Source: Paracoccus zhejiangensis (GTDB lineage: Bacteria; Pseudomonadota; Alphaproteobacteria; Rhodobacterales; Rhodobacteraceae). From it: DNA of 64,000 nt. This document shows positions 7,578 through 17,155 of the stretch, one piece after another. How positions within the stretch are numbered: position 1 is the first letter of the stretch; every line of letters begins with the position of its first letter. The translations under genes and the position numbers were made by a program. The notes under the pieces were generated by a model. It did no database searches, was not told where the DNA came from, and saw nothing but the letters and a program-made list of their open reading frames with translations. The stretch lies in contig NZ_CP025430.1 in assembly GCF_002847445.1 (NCBI RefSeq), forward strand, positions 1,488,001 through 1,552,000, written 5' to 3'.

Positions 7578-8582
7578 TCAGTGCTTCTCGTTGATCGCCT
7601 GCGCGGCGTCGATGTTCTCCTGCCCGACGCCCTCGGCGAATTGCGACCAGACCGGCTTCATCGCATCAACCCAGGCCTGACGCTGCGCATCATCCAGCTC
7701 GACGATCTTGCCGCCGGCATCGAGGATCGACTGCCGCGCCGCCATGTCGACATCGTTGACCGCGCCGTTCCGTTCCACCGTGACCTCGTTCAGGATGGTC
7801 AGCATCTGGTCCTTCACCGCCGGGTCGAGGCTGTCGAGCCAGTCGACCGAGGCCACGACCAGGTAGTCCAGCACGCCATGGTTGGTCTCGGTGGTGCCGT
7901 CCTGCACCTCGTAGAATTTCTGGCCATAGATGTTCGACCAGGCATTCTCTTGCCCGTCGACCACGCCGGTCTGCAGCGCGCCATAGACCTCGGCAAAGGC
8001 CATGGGTTGCGCGGAGGCGCCAAGCGCCTCGAATTGCGCGATGATGACATCCGAGGGCTGGACGCGGAATTTCAGCCCCTTGGCATCCTCGGGCGTGATC
8101 AGCGGCTTGTTCGCCGACAGCTGCTTCATGCCATTGTGCCAGAACTCGAGGCCAAGGATGCCGCGACGCTCCATGCTGGCCTTCATCGCCGCCCCCGCTT
8201 CCGAGGCCTGGAATTCATCCACCGCCGCGATGTTCTTGAACACGAACGGCAGGTCATAGATCTGGAAGACCTTGGTGAAGGCCTCGAATTTCGACAGCGA
8301 GGGCGCGCCCAGCTGTACATCGCCCTGCAGCATGGCCTCCAGCAGCGCATCGTCATCGTAAAGCGTCGAGTTCGGATAGACCTCGACGCACATCTTGCCA
8401 TCCATCTCGGCATTCACCCGGTCCGCGAACAGTTGCGCCGCGATGCCCTTGGGGTGCTTGTCGGAATTGGTCACATGGCTGAATTTCACCACGGTTTCGC
8501 CGTCATCGCATTTCGCCGGATCGGCCAGCGCAGCAGTGGACATGAGCGCCAGCCCGCAGGCGGCGGTGAGAATCGATTTCAT
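7578..8582 (-). CDS. dctP: C4-dicarboxylate-type TRAP substrate-binding protein DctP
   Basis: The protein has 334 residues with a Sec signal peptide (about 1-20, ending ALMSTAALA). The mature protein contains VVKFSHVTNSDKHPKGIAA, then LGLEFWHNGMKQLSANKPLI, GLKFRVQPSDVIIAQFEALG and MAFAEVYGALQTGVVDGQEN. The Arg in KFRVQ binds the substrate carboxylate in all TRAP receptors, and the FRxQxSDV..AQFEALGA and Q-x-G-V-V-D-G-Q-E-N pattern is closest to the malate/succinate/fumarate receptor DctP of Rhodobacter. It captures C4-dicarboxylates in the periplasm for DctQM. It is the first gene of the operon; the promoter lies in the 199-bp gap shared with the divergent valS. Confidence 0.95.
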   Translation of the reverse strand: MKSILTAACGLALMSTAALADPAKCDDGETVVKFSHVTNSDKHPKGIAAQLFADRVNAEMDGKMCVEVYPNSTLYDDDALLEAMLQGDVQLGAPSLSKFEAFTKVFQIYDLPFVFKNIAAVDEFQASEAGAAMKASMERRGILGLEFWHNGMKQLSANKPLITPEDAKGLKFRVQPSDVIIAQFEALGASAQPMAFAEVYGALQTGVVDGQENAWSNIYGQKFYEVQDGTTETNHGVLDYLVVASVDWLDSLDPAVKDQMLTILNEVTVERNGAVNDVDMAARQSILDAGGKIVELDDAQRQAWVDAMKPVWSQFAEGVGQENIDAAQAINEKH

Positions 8583-8781
8583 GAAGCAGTCCTCCCAAAC
8601 TTTCGCAGCCGGATTATGTGGCCCGGCTTGCTTAGGCTTTCACTTTCGGCAACCGATCCAGATATGGCAACCCTAAACTCCCGCCCCGGCCCTTGACGGT
8701 TCCGGCAGAAACGCATGGCAAGCCTTGGCCTTTTCGCGCGGTTTCGCTAAGCCCCGTTGCAGAGAAAACGGGACCAGAACC

Positions 8782-11700
8782 ATGACCATGGACAAAAGCT
8801 TCGACGCGACGACCGCCGAGGCCCGCATCGCGGCCGAATGGGAAGCAACCAATGCCTTCGCGGCGGGGGCCAATGCCTCGCGCAAGGAAACCTTCACGGT
8901 GATGATCCCGCCGCCCAACGTCACCGGCAGCCTGCATATCGGCCACGCCTTCAACAACACGCTGCAGGACATCCTGGTCCGCTGGCACCGGATGCGCGGC
9001 TTCGACACGCTGTGGCAGCCGGGACAGGACCATGCCGGCATCGCCACGCAGATGGTGGTCGAGCGCCGCATGGCCGAACGGCAGGAGCCGAACCGGCGCG
9101 AGATCGGCCGCGAGGCCTTTGTCGAGAAGATCTGGGCCTGGAAGCAGGAATCCGGCGACACGATCATCAACCAGCTGAAGCGTCTCGGCGCGTCCTGCGA
9201 CTGGTCGAGGAATGCCTTCACCATGTCCGGCGCGCCGGGTGCGCCCAAGGGCGAAGAGGGCAATTTCCACGATGCGGTGATCCGGGTCTTCGTCGATCTC
9301 TACGACAAGGGCATCATCTATCGCGGCAAGCGGCTGGTGAACTGGGACCCGCATTTCGAGACCGCGATCTCGGACCTCGAGGTCGAGAACCGCGAAGTGC
9401 CGGGCCATATGTGGCATTTCAAATACCCGCTGGCCGGCGGCGAAACCTATGAATACGTGGAGCGCGACGAGGACAGCAACGTCACCCTGCGCGAGACCCG
9501 CAACTATATCTCCATCGCCACCACCCGACCGGAGACCATGCTGGGCGACGGCGCGGTCGCGGTTCATCCGTCGGATGAACGTTACGCCGCAATCGTCGGG
9601 AAATTTTGTGAAATTCCGGTCGGACCCAAGGCGCACCGCCGCCTGATCCCGATCATCACCGATGAATATCCCGATCCCACATTCGGCTCGGGCGCGGTGA
9701 AGATCACCGGGGCGCATGACTTCAACGACTATGCCGTGGCGATGCGCAACGGCATCCCGCTCTACGCGCTGATGGACAGCAAGGGCGCCATGCGCGAGGA
9801 CGGGCTGTCCTACGAGGACAGCGCCGAGATCGCCACCCGCGCCGCGCAGGGCGAGGATGTTGGCGATGTCTCGAACGTCAACCTCGTCCCCGAACATCTG
9901 CGCGGCCTTGACCGCTACGAGGCGCGCGAGCGGGTGATCGACGAGATCACGGCCGAAGGTCTGGCCGTCACCTATCTGCACAAGGAAATCGACAAGGAAA
10001 CCAACGCCGAGCATCTCGAGCGCCGGGCGCTGGTCGATGCCAAGCCGATCATGCAGCCTTTCGGCGACCGCTCGAACGTGGTGATCGAGCCGATGCTGAC
10101 CGATCAGTGGTTCGTCGATACCCAGAAGATCGTCGGCCCCGCGCTCGAGGCCGTGCGCGATGGCCGCACCCAGATCCTGCCCGAGCAGCACAAGAAGGTC
10201 TATTTCAACTGGCTCGAGAATATCGAGCCCTGGACCATCTCGCGCCAGCTGTGGTGGGGCCACCAGATCCCGGTCTGGTACGGGCTCGACCTGTCGCTGG
10301 AAGGCCAGGTCGACGATGATCATGACGGCGCGCTGGACGAGGTGGAAATCTTCGCCCTGCTGGAAGAGGGTCTGGTTCATCGCGACCAGATCCACCATGC
10401 CGCGCCGCAGTTCGCCGAGGTGGTTGAGCGTTTCCGCGACAGCATCGCCGGCCTGCCGCAGCCGCTGGAGATCGCCCGGGTGATCGAGGTTGCCGACCGC
10501 GCCGCCGCCATCGATGCCTTCGCGCAGGGGCTGGCTGACTATAACCTCAGCCAGGACCCGACCAAACTGGTCTATCCCGTCTGGCGCGACCCGGACGTTC
10601 TGGACACCTGGTTCTCCTCTGGTCTCTGGCCCATCGGCACGCTCGGCTGGCCCGAGACCACGCCCGAGATGCAGAAATACTTCCCGACCGATGTGCTGGT
10701 CACCGGCTTCGACATCATCTTCTTCTGGGTCGCCCGGATGATGATGATGCAGATGGAGGTGGTGAAGGATGTGCCCTTCCACACCGTCTATGTCCACGGT
10801 CTGGTGCGCGACGAGAAGGGCGCCAAGATGTCGAAGTCGAAAGGCAACGTCATCGATCCGCTTCTGTTGATCGACGAGTTCGGCGCCGACGCGCTGCGCA
10901 TGACCCTGACCAGCATGGCCGCCATGGGCCGCGACCCCAAGCTGGGGCCGCGCCATGTCGAGGGCTTCCGCAACTTCGTCACCAAGATCTGGAACGCCAC
11001 CCGCTTTGCCGAGATGAACGGCGTCCGCGGCGGCGGCGCGCGGCCCGAGCCGAGCCATACCGTGAACCGCTGGATCATCGGCGAGGTCGCCCGCATCCGC
11101 CTTGCCACCGACGAGGCGCTGGACACCTATCGCTTCAACGACGCCGCGACCGGGCTTTATGCCTTTGTCTGGGGCAAGGTCTGCGACTGGTATGTCGAGT
11201 TCGCCAAGCCGCTTTTCGATGGCGAACATGCCGAGGAAACCCGCGCCACGATGGGCTGGGTGCTGGACCAGTGCTACCTGATGCTGCATCCGATCATGCC
11301 CTTCGTCACCGAGGACCTGTGGCGGCTCACCGGCGACCGCACCAAGATGCTGGTCCATGGCGACTGGCCGACCTACGGCGCCGAGTTGATCGATACTGAC
11401 GCCGACCGGCAGATGAACTGGGTGATCGCGCTGATCGAGAGCATCCGCTCGGCCCGCGCCCAGATGGGCGTGCCGGCGGGTGCCAAGCTCGACCTGATCG
11501 TGACTGAAGCTGACGCGGCCGCCCGCGCGGCACTGGCCGCCAATGCACCGCTGATCGAGCGTCTGGCCCGGGTGAACGCGCCGCAGGACGGTGCCATGGC
11601 CAAGGGCATGATCGCGGTGGCGGCGCAGGGGGCAAGCTTCGCCTTGCCCATCGGTGACGTCATCGACGCGGCGGCGGAAAGCGCGCGGCTGGACAAGGCG

Positions 11701-11871
11701 AAAGGCAAGGCGATCAAGGATGCCGATGGTTTGCGCAAGCGCCTCGGCAACCCGAAATTCGTCGAGAACGCCGAGCCCGAGGTGATCGAGGAAACCCGCG
11801 AGAAGCTGGCGGCGCTGGACGAGGATATTGCCCGGCTCGACGCGGCACTGGCGCAGCTGGCGGCGATGTAG
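8782..11871 (+). CDS. valS: Valyl-tRNA synthetase
   Basis: The protein has 1029 residues. It charges tRNA-Val with valine in the cytosol and edits misactivated threonine. Class I signatures are intact: [15 protein letters not shown] with HIGH at about 52-55, and [12 protein letters not shown] at about 682-693. Between them lies the CP1 editing domain (about 200-440), and the C-terminus (about 970-1027) is the predicted tRNA-binding coiled coil ([20 protein letters not shown]). A lineage-typical insertion of about 85 residues ([20 protein letters not shown]...) sits between the CP1 domain and the KMSKS loop. ATG 8782 follows GGGACC; ATG 8788 would remove only two residues. It is divergent from dctP and stands alone. 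Confidence 0.97.
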   Translation: MTMDKSFDATTAEARIAAEWEATNAFAAGANASRKETFTVMIPPPNVTGSLHIGHAFNNTLQDILVRWHRMRGFDTLWQPGQDHAGIATQMVVERRMAERQEPNRREIGREAFVEKIWAWKQESGDTIINQLKRLGASCDWSRNAFTMSGAPGAPKGEEGNFHDAVIRVFVDLYDKGIIYRGKRLVNWDPHFETAISDLEVENREVPGHMWHFKYPLAGGETYEYVERDEDSNVTLRETRNYISIATTRPETMLGDGAVAVHPSDERYAAIVGKFCEIPVGPKAHRRLIPIITDEYPDPTFGSGAVKITGAHDFNDYAVAMRNGIPLYALMDSKGAMREDGLSYEDSAEIATRAAQGEDVGDVSNVNLVPEHLRGLDRYEARERVIDEITAEGLAVTYLHKEIDKETNAEHLERRALVDAKPIMQPFGDRSNVVIEPMLTDQWFVDTQKIVGPALEAVRDGRTQILPEQHKKVYFNWLENIEPWTISRQLWWGHQIPVWYGLDLSLEGQVDDDHDGALDEVEIFALLEEGLVHRDQIHHAAPQFAEVVERFRDSIAGLPQPLEIARVIEVADRAAAIDAFAQGLADYNLSQDPTKLVYPVWRDPDVLDTWFSSGLWPIGTLGWPETTPEMQKYFPTDVLVTGFDIIFFWVARMMMMQMEVVKDVPFHTVYVHGLVRDEKGAKMSKSKGNVIDPLLLIDEFGADALRMTLTSMAAMGRDPKLGPRHVEGFRNFVTKIWNATRFAEMNGVRGGGARPEPSHTVNRWIIGEVARIRLATDEALDTYRFNDAATGLYAFVWGKVCDWYVEFAKPLFDGEHAEETRATMGWVLDQCYLMLHPIMPFVTEDLWRLTGDRTKMLVHGDWPTYGAELIDTDADRQMNWVIALIESIRSARAQMGVPAGAKLDLIVTEADAAARAALAANAPLIERLARVNAPQDGAMAKGMIAVAAQGASFALPIGDVIDAAAESARLDKAKGKAIKDADGLRKRLGNPKFVENAEPEVIEETREKLAALDEDIARLDAALAQLAAM

Positions 11872-11885
11872 GACGCCTCCGGCGG

Positions 11886-11933
11886 GGATATTTGGACGAG
11901 CGAGAGGCTGGTTTCTTTCTCGTTCAAATATCC
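11886..11933. repeat. Long inverted repeat with GGATATTTG / CAAATATCC arms
   Basis: GGATATTTGGACGAG (11886-11900) pairs with CTCGTTCAAATATCC (11919-11933) with a single mismatch, enclosing 18 bases. It lies between the convergent ends of valS and the aminotransferase gene, 14 bases from each, so it may work as a terminator in both directions or as an RNA-stabilising hairpin. The arms share the AAATATCC motif with the elements at 17514 and 32766. Confidence 0.7.
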
Positions 11934-11947
11934 ATCCAACCTCGGGG

Positions 11948-13048
11948 TCAGAGCCGCGCCAGAACCTTTGGCAGAGCCTCGGCGAAGAGGTCCAATTCGG
12001 CCTCCGGCCCGCAGGATATGCGGACACAGCGGTCCAGCGGCGCAATACCGGGCATGCGGATGAACACCCCCTCCTCGGCCAGCCCCGCCACCAGCGCGCG
12101 GGCATAGGCCCCGTCTCGCCCGGTATCGAGGGCGACGAAATTCGTCGCCGAGGGCAGCGCGGTCAAGCCGTTCTGCTGGCCGATCCGGGCAATGCGGTCG
12201 CGGGCGGCGACGACCTGCGCCTTCACCGCCTCGAGCCAGTCCTGATCGGCAAGCGCCACCAGTGCGCCGGCCTGCGCGATGCGGTTCACCCCGAAATGGT
12301 TGCGGATGCGGTTGAAGCCGGCGATCAGCTCGGGATTGCCGAAGGCATAGGCGATGCGCGCCCCGGCCATGCCGTAAGCCTTGGAGAAGGTGCGGAAGCG
12401 GATGACGCGCGGGTCGTCGGCGTTGATTGTGGGGATGGCCGAAGCCGGGGCAAACTCCACATAGGCCTCATCGAGCAGCAGGAGACCGCCCTCGGGAAGC
12501 TGGTCCAGCATCGCCTCGATCGCCCTGCCCTCGCTCCATGTGCCCATCGGGTTGTCGGGATTGGCGAGATAGGTCAGCCGCGCCCCGACCTCACGCGCCT
12601 TTGCCGCCAACGTCGCCGGGTCCTCGGCGTCATCGCGATAGGGCACCTTGTTCAGCACCCCACCGAAGCCCGCGACGTGATAGTTGAAGGTCGGATAGGC
12701 GCCCTCGGACGTGACCACCTGATCGCCCGGCGCGATCATCAGTCGGACGGCAAGGCCCAGCAGCCCGTCGATCCCTTCGCCCACCACCAGGTGATCCGGC
12801 GTCACCCCCAGATGCGCGGCCAGCGCCGCCATCAGCTCGTGATTGGTGCTGTCGCCATATTTCCAGATCTCGCCCGCCGCCTCTGCCATGGCCGCCACCG
12901 CGCGCGGCGAGGGGCCGAAGCCGTTCTCGTTCGCGCCAAGCCGGGCGGCAAAGGGCGCGCCGCGCTGACGCTCCAGCGTTTCGGGGCCGACGAAGGGCAC
13001 GGTGGCGGGCAGGCTGGCGGGGATCGGGGCGAAGCGGGGCGTTTTCAT
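11948..13048 (-). CDS. Class I/II aminotransferase, histidinol-phosphate aminotransferase-like
   Basis: The protein has 366 residues and is a PLP-dependent fold-type I enzyme. Visible signatures are RLGANENGFGPSP (substrate-binding start), GEGIDGLLGLAVR, EGAYPTFNYHVAGFGG, YLANPDNPMGTW (the NPxNPxG motif), LLLDEAYVEF (Asp that holds the PLP pyridine nitrogen), FSKAYGMAGARIAYA (Lys forming the Schiff base) and the C-terminal RISCG (Arg binding the carboxylate). The order and length match the HisC/COG0079 group. Whether this is the histidine-pathway enzyme, a CobC-like enzyme or an aromatic aminotransferase cannot be decided: there are no his genes beside it. It lies downstream of cydABX on the same strand, separated by 82 bp. 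Confidence 0.88.
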   Translation of the reverse strand: MKTPRFAPIPASLPATVPFVGPETLERQRGAPFAARLGANENGFGPSPRAVAAMAEAAGEIWKYGDSTNHELMAALAAHLGVTPDHLVVGEGIDGLLGLAVRLMIAPGDQVVTSEGAYPTFNYHVAGFGGVLNKVPYRDDAEDPATLAAKAREVGARLTYLANPDNPMGTWSEGRAIEAMLDQLPEGGLLLLDEAYVEFAPASAIPTINADDPRVIRFRTFSKAYGMAGARIAYAFGNPELIAGFNRIRNHFGVNRIAQAGALVALADQDWLEAVKAQVVAARDRIARIGQQNGLTALPSATNFVALDTGRDGAYARALVAGLAEEGVFIRMPGIAPLDRCVRISCGPEAELDLFAEALPKVLARL

Positions 13049-13130
13049 GATGCCGAGGCTTCCGCGATTTGGTGATCTCGCGCAAGCCCCGCGGCGACGG
13101 TAACGTGCCGAAGATCGTGAAACCGCCCCC

Positions 13131-13268
13131 CTAAAGTTCGTCGCGCGAGCGTGGCGGCCGGCGCTGGTTCAGCAGCCGGCGGTCCTCCTGCAGTTCCAGC
13201 CACATGGCGTTGACCACGGCGAACAGCGCCGCCAGCGGCAGGCCGAGGATCCAGGCGAAATACCACAT
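13131..13268 (-). CDS. cydX: Cytochrome bd oxidase small subunit CydX
   Basis: The protein has 45 residues. ATG 13268-13266 is preceded by GGAGG at 6 bases, and the stop TAG is at 13133-13131. It begins MWYFAWILGLPLAALFAVV, a single membrane helix with the conserved Met-Trp-Tyr-Phe/Trp-Ala-W-I-L-G start of CydX/CbdX/YbgT proteins, followed by NAMWLELQ and a charged cytosolic tail. CydX is needed for stable, heme-loaded cytochrome bd. It begins 15 bases after the cydB stop, giving cydA-cydB-cydX order as in Escherichia coli. Confidence 0.95.
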   Translation of the reverse strand: MWYFAWILGLPLAALFAVVNAMWLELQEDRRLLNQRRPPRSRDEL

Positions 13269-13283
13269 GCGAGCCTCCTTTCC

Positions 13284-14450
13284 TCAATAGCTGTGTGTGT
13301 CGGGATCGGTGACATCGGCCTTGGTCACCTTGCCCCAGAGCGTGCGGTAGACCCAGGCCGTGTAGAGCAGGATCAGCGGCAGGAAGATCAGCGCGCAGAT
13401 CAGCATGACGAACAGCGTCAGATGCGAGGACGAGGCGTCCCAGACCGTAAGCGAGCTGTTCGGATTGGTGTTCGAGGGCAGGATGAAGGGGAACATCACC
13501 AGCCCGACCGAGGAGATCATGCCGACGATCGCCATCTTCGACCACATCAGCGGCGATAGCTCGTCCCGGGTATTGCGCAGCGCACGCATTGCCATGCCCG
13601 CGCCGACGAAGCCCATGATCGGGGCAATGATGATCCAGGGACGGGTCGCATAGGCGGCAAACCAGCTGCCCTGGTGCACCACCTCCGAGACCAGCGGGTT
13701 CGACGGCCCGTCATGCGGCGGCTCGGTCACGAAGGCAAAGCCGTCGACGCCAAAGGCCATCCACAGCCCGGCCAGCGCATAGCCGGCCAGTACGACCACG
13801 GCGGCCTTGGCGCCATAGTCGCGCGCCCGCGCCTGAATGGCGCCCTCGGTCTTCAGCACCAGCCAGCCGGCGCCATGCATCACCATCATCGCCACCGACA
13901 CCACCCCGCAAAGGATCGCGAAGGGGCGCAAGAGGCCGAAAAGCTTCATGAACGGCCCCGCCTCGTAGACCGCGTGCAGGTCGTCGGTCAGGTGGAAGGG
14001 TACGCCCAGAAGCACGTTGCCGACCGCCACACCGAACAGAAGTGGCGGCACCGTGCCCGACAGGAACAGCGCCCGGTCCCACATCGCCCGCCAGCGCGGA
14101 TCGTCGCGCTTGCTGCGATACTTGAACGCCACGGGCCGGAAGATCAGCGCCGCGAGGATCAGGAACATGGCGAGGTAGAAGCCCGAGAAGCTGATCGCGT
14201 AAAGCGGTGGCCATGCGGCAAAGATCGAGCCGCCGCCAAGGACGAACCAGACCTGGTTGCCCTCCCAGACCGGGCCGACGGTGTTGATGACGATGCGGCG
14301 TTCCAGATCGTCCTTGGCGACGAAGGGCAGAAGCGCCCCCACCCCCATGTCGAAACCGTCGGTCAGGGCAAAGGCGATCAGCATCAGCCCGATCAGCAGC
14401 CACCAGATGACGCGCAGGATCTCGAAGGAAATCAGTTCATGCATGATCAT
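13284..14450 (-). CDS. cydB: Cytochrome d ubiquinol oxidase subunit II
   Basis: The protein has 388 residues with eight to nine membrane helices. The N-terminal ILRVIWWLLIGLMLIAFALT, GFDMGVGALLPFV, INTVGPVWEGNQVWFVLGGG and LIFRPVAFKYR segments are the standard CydB signature; the GFD..(V/I)G Asp and the E-G-N-Q-V-W Glu line the proton/heme pathway. CydB packs against CydA in the bd oxidase, which reduces O2 with quinol electrons at high affinity without pumping protons. ATG 14450 has GGAG 8 bases upstream and lies 5 bases from the cydA stop; ATG 14444 is possible. No cydDC heme/thiol exporter genes are visible nearby. Confidence 0.96.
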   Translation of the reverse strand: MIMHELISFEILRVIWWLLIGLMLIAFALTDGFDMGVGALLPFVAKDDLERRIVINTVGPVWEGNQVWFVLGGGSIFAAWPPLYAISFSGFYLAMFLILAALIFRPVAFKYRSKRDDPRWRAMWDRALFLSGTVPPLLFGVAVGNVLLGVPFHLTDDLHAVYEAGPFMKLFGLLRPFAILCGVVSVAMMVMHGAGWLVLKTEGAIQARARDYGAKAAVVVLAGYALAGLWMAFGVDGFAFVTEPPHDGPSNPLVSEVVHQGSWFAAYATRPWIIIAPIMGFVGAGMAMRALRNTRDELSPLMWSKMAIVGMISSVGLVMFPFILPSNTNPNSSLTVWDASSSHLTLFVMLICALIFLPLILLYTAWVYRTLWGKVTKADVTDPDTHSY

Positions 14451-14455
14451 CGGGG

Positions 14456-16036
14456 TTACTCCGCCGGGCTCAGGCGGGCGCGATGCGCGTCCATCCAGGT
14501 TTCGGTCAGCTCCACATCCTCATGCGGACCCTTGCGGATGTATTTCAGCATCAATCCCATCTCGACCACGGCCAGCACCGAGTAGAAGACGGCAAAGGCG
14601 ATCAGCGTCATCAGAACCTCGGTCACCGAAAGATTGCTGACCGACATGGCCGTGGGCAGGATGCCGTCCACGGTCCATGGCTGGCGGCCGACCTCGGCCA
14701 CGATCCAGCCCATCTCGACCGCGATCCATGGCAGCGGGATGGCCAGCACCGCAAGCCGCAGCGCCCATCGCGGGTGCCGTCCGCCGCTGAAGGACGAGCG
14801 GTAGAAGAAGAAGCCCATGATCGCGATCAGCGCCATGCCGCAGCCGACCATGATGCGGAAGGCCCAGAACAGCGGGAAGACCGGGGGAATGGTATCCTCG
14901 GCCGCCTGCGCGATCTGCTCGTCGTTGGCCTGCAAAGGATCGTCGAGATAGCGACGCAAGAGGAAGGCATAGCCGAGGTTCTCGGAATGCTGCTCGAATC
15001 GCTGGATCACCGCCGGGTCGGTCGCCTCGCGGTCCTCGCGGATGGTCATCAGCGTCTCGTAGGCGATCAGGCCCGAGCGCACGCGCTGGCGCGCCTCGGA
15101 TTCAAGGTCCTCGATGCCGGGGATGACCTCGTTGAAGGACCGGGTGCCGATCAGCCCCATGACATAGGGGATGTGGATCGCCCATTTCGTCTCGCGCGCT
15201 TCCTTGTCGGGAATGCCGAACAGGGTGAAGGAGGCCGGGGCCGGCTCGGTGTGCCACATGGCCTCGATCGCGGCCATCTTCATCTTCTGGTTCAGCCCGG
15301 TATCGTAGCCAGATTCGTCGCCCAGCACGACCACCGACAGCGCCGAGGCGAGGCCAAAGCTGGCCGCCACCGCGATGGAGCGCCGCGCCAGATCGACATG
15401 CCGGCCCTTCAGCAGGTACCAGGCCGAGACACCGAGGACAAACATCGAGGCCGTGACATAGCCGGCGCTGACGGTATGGACGAACTTCGCCTGCGCCACG
15501 CTGTTGAACATGACCTCGTAGAAGCTGGTCAACTCCATCCGCATGGTCATCGGGTTGAACTCGGCGCCGACCGGGTTCTGCATCCAGCCATTGGCGATCA
15601 GGATCCACAGCGCCGAGAAATTGGTGGCGATGGCGACCAGCCAGCCGACCAGCAGGTGCGCCTGTTTCGACAGCTTGTCCCAGCCGAAGAACCAGAGGCC
15701 GACGAAGGTCGCCTCCATGAAGAAGGCCATCAGCCCCTCGATGGCCAGCGGCGCGCCGAACACATCGCCAACGTAATGCGAGTAATAGGACCAGTTCATG
15801 CCGAACTGGAATTCCATGGTGATGCCGGTGGCGACGCCGATGGCGAAGTTGATGCCGAACAGCATGCCCCAGAACTTGGTCATCTGCCGCCAGATCGGGC
15901 GATCGGTCATCACATAGACCGTCTCCATGATGGCGACGAGAATCGACAGGCCGATGGTCAGCGGCACGAACAGGAAATGAAATAGCGCAGTCATCGCGAA
16001 TTGAAGTCGCGACAGTTCGACAACACCAAACTCCAT
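14456..16036 (-). CDS. cydA: Cytochrome d ubiquinol oxidase subunit I
   Basis: The protein has 526 residues. It carries LFHFLFVPLTIG near the N-terminus (His-20, high-spin heme b595 ligand), FVHTVSAGYV (low-spin heme b558 His), AFRIMVGCGM (Met ligand) and GRQPWTVDGILPT, the diagnostic GRQPW motif. The Q-loop contains GYDTGLNQKMKMAAIEAMWHTE with the quinol-binding Lys and Glu. Length and an insert after ATDPAVIQRF place it with the long-Q-loop (E. coli CydA) type rather than the short CioA type. The start ATG 16036 is chosen by alignment to the family start (MEFGVVELSRLQFAMTALFH) and a GGAG upstream; the frame extends to 16096. It is the first gene of cydABX. Confidence 0.96.
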   Translation of the reverse strand: MEFGVVELSRLQFAMTALFHFLFVPLTIGLSILVAIMETVYVMTDRPIWRQMTKFWGMLFGINFAIGVATGITMEFQFGMNWSYYSHYVGDVFGAPLAIEGLMAFFMEATFVGLWFFGWDKLSKQAHLLVGWLVAIATNFSALWILIANGWMQNPVGAEFNPMTMRMELTSFYEVMFNSVAQAKFVHTVSAGYVTASMFVLGVSAWYLLKGRHVDLARRSIAVAASFGLASALSVVVLGDESGYDTGLNQKMKMAAIEAMWHTEPAPASFTLFGIPDKEARETKWAIHIPYVMGLIGTRSFNEVIPGIEDLESEARQRVRSGLIAYETLMTIREDREATDPAVIQRFEQHSENLGYAFLLRRYLDDPLQANDEQIAQAAEDTIPPVFPLFWAFRIMVGCGMALIAIMGFFFYRSSFSGGRHPRWALRLAVLAIPLPWIAVEMGWIVAEVGRQPWTVDGILPTAMSVSNLSVTEVLMTLIAFAVFYSVLAVVEMGLMLKYIRKGPHEDVELTETWMDAHRARLSPAE

Positions 16037-16146
16037 GAGCGGGGGGTCTCCTTGCTTGGGTTCTGCCACGCTAGCGGATTTGCAAGCCCGCACCAATGGT
16101 CAACTGGCGCGGCGTGTCGTCGCGCCCCCCCTTAATTTCTGCTTGG

Positions 16147-16175
16147 TTGACAGGGGCCTCTGATCCGGCATCAAT
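16147..16175 (+). promoter_or_regulatory. Candidate promoter of the CDGSH protein gene
   Basis: TTGACA at 16147-16152 is a perfect -35 hexamer. After 17 bases it is followed by ATCAAT at 16170-16175, a weak -10. The start codon is 48 bases further on. The same 187-bp gap must also hold the divergent cydA promoter. No clear FNR box (TTGAT-N4-ATCAA) was found in the gap. Confidence 0.35.
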
Positions 16176-16223
16176 CGGGGCATTCGTCCCGCCAGCCCAA
16201 TTGCCAGCCAACGGAGCCTGCCC

Positions 16224-16862
16224 ATGCCCCCCGCCTCCTCCGACAGCATCATCGTGACCTTTGACGGCAAGCGCTGCATCCACGCGCGGCGCTGCGTGTT
16301 GGCCCTGCCGGGCGTGTTCCGCGCCGGGGTCGAGGGCCAGTGGATCTTTCCCGATAGCGCCCCCGCCGAGGAGATCGCCCGGGTCATCGGCGCCTGCCCC
16401 TCGGGGGCGCTGACCTATCAGCGCAAGGATGGCGGACTCGAGGAACAGGCGCCGGGGGTCAACACCCTGCGCCCCTGGGAGGATGGTCCCAACGAGTTGC
16501 GCGGCGATGTCCGCATTGCCGGGCAGGAGCCGCGGATGCGGGCGGTGCTGTGCCGCTGCGGCCAGTCGCAGCGGATGCCCTTCTGCGACAACAGCCATCT
16601 GAAGGCCGAGTTTCGCGCCACCTCCGACATTCCCTCGAAAGACGGCAAGCCGCTCGAGGCCTTCGACGGCCCGCTGGAGGTCACGCCCACCAAGGATGGC
16701 CCGAACATGATCGCCGGCAACCTGCAGATCATCGCCGGCAGCGGACGGAAGGTGACGACCGTGCGCAAGGCCTTTCTCTGCCGCTGCGGCCAGTCTAAGA
16801 ACAAGCCCTTCTGTGACGGCAGCCACAAGGCAGCCGGGTTCAAGGCGGACGGGGCAGACTGA
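16224..16862 (+). CDS. Fe-S protein with one Fer4_19-type and two CDGSH domains
   Basis: The protein has 212 residues. Residues about 8-68 form a divergent 4Fe-4S mono-cluster domain (C18, C24 and C58 in RCIHARRCV and GACPSG). Two CDGSH domains follow. The first has CRCGQSQRMPFCDNSH (C110, C112, C121, H125; D-N-S-H instead of D-G-S-H). The second has CRCGQSKNKPFCDGSH (C186, C188, C197, H201). Each CDGSH motif binds a labile 2Fe-2S cluster through three Cys and one His. The protein is soluble and may transfer electrons or clusters. It overlaps the following GNAT gene by 1 base (TGATG), so the two are probably translated together. Confidence 0.9.
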   Translation: MPPASSDSIIVTFDGKRCIHARRCVLALPGVFRAGVEGQWIFPDSAPAEEIARVIGACPSGALTYQRKDGGLEEQAPGVNTLRPWEDGPNELRGDVRIAGQEPRMRAVLCRCGQSQRMPFCDNSHLKAEFRATSDIPSKDGKPLEAFDGPLEVTPTKDGPNMIAGNLQIIAGSGRKVTTVRKAFLCRCGQSKNKPFCDGSHKAAGFKADGAD

Positions 16863-17149
16863 TGAGCGATTTCCAGATCCGGCGCGAGGAAAGCGAGAGC
16901 CGCGGCCGCTATGTCACCGTGGTCGACGGGGTCGAGGCCGAACTGACCTTCTCCAAGGCCGGCACCGGCATGATCATCGCCGACCATACCGGCGTTCCGC
17001 GCGAGATCGGCGGGCGCGGGGTCGGGCTGGCGCTGGCCGAGGCGATGATCGCCGATGCCCGCGCGGCCGGCATCAAGGTGATGCCGCTCTGTCCCTTCGT
17101 GAACGCGCAGTTCAAGCGCCACCCGGACTGGTCGGACCTTCTACCCTGA
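16862..17149 (+). CDS. Small GNAT-fold N-acetyltransferase (YjdJ type)
   Basis: The protein has 95 residues, typical of the short Acetyltransf_CG/YjdJ family. It contains AELTFSKAGTGMIIADHTGV, PREIGGRGVGLALAEAMIADARAAGIKVMPLCPFV and FKRHPDW. The GRGVG(x)A segment is the acetyl-CoA pyrophosphate-binding loop and the PLCPFV strand is characteristic of this branch. It is translationally coupled to the CDGSH Fe-S protein upstream. This pairing of a Fe-S protein and small GNAT is common in proteobacteria, but its job is not known. Confidence 0.9.
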   Translation: MSDFQIRREESESRGRYVTVVDGVEAELTFSKAGTGMIIADHTGVPREIGGRGVGLALAEAMIADARAAGIKVMPLCPFVNAQFKRHPDWSDLLP

Positions 17150-17155
17150 GCCCTT

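Noticed and set aside
5361..8696. Long plus-strand open frame (1111 codons) opposite dctPQM
   Set aside because: Shadow of three clear TRAP transporter genes; its His/Asp/Gln-rich translation is typical of an antisense GC-rich frame.
8632..12105. Very long minus-strand open frame (1157 codons) opposite valS
   Set aside because: It is the antisense of valS in a high-GC gene. It has no recognisable domain, and valS has all its motifs on the plus strand.
16037..16223. FNR/Anr box upstream of cydA
   Set aside because: TTGAC and ATCAA are present but with wrong spacing for TTGAT-N4-ATCAA, so no claim is made.
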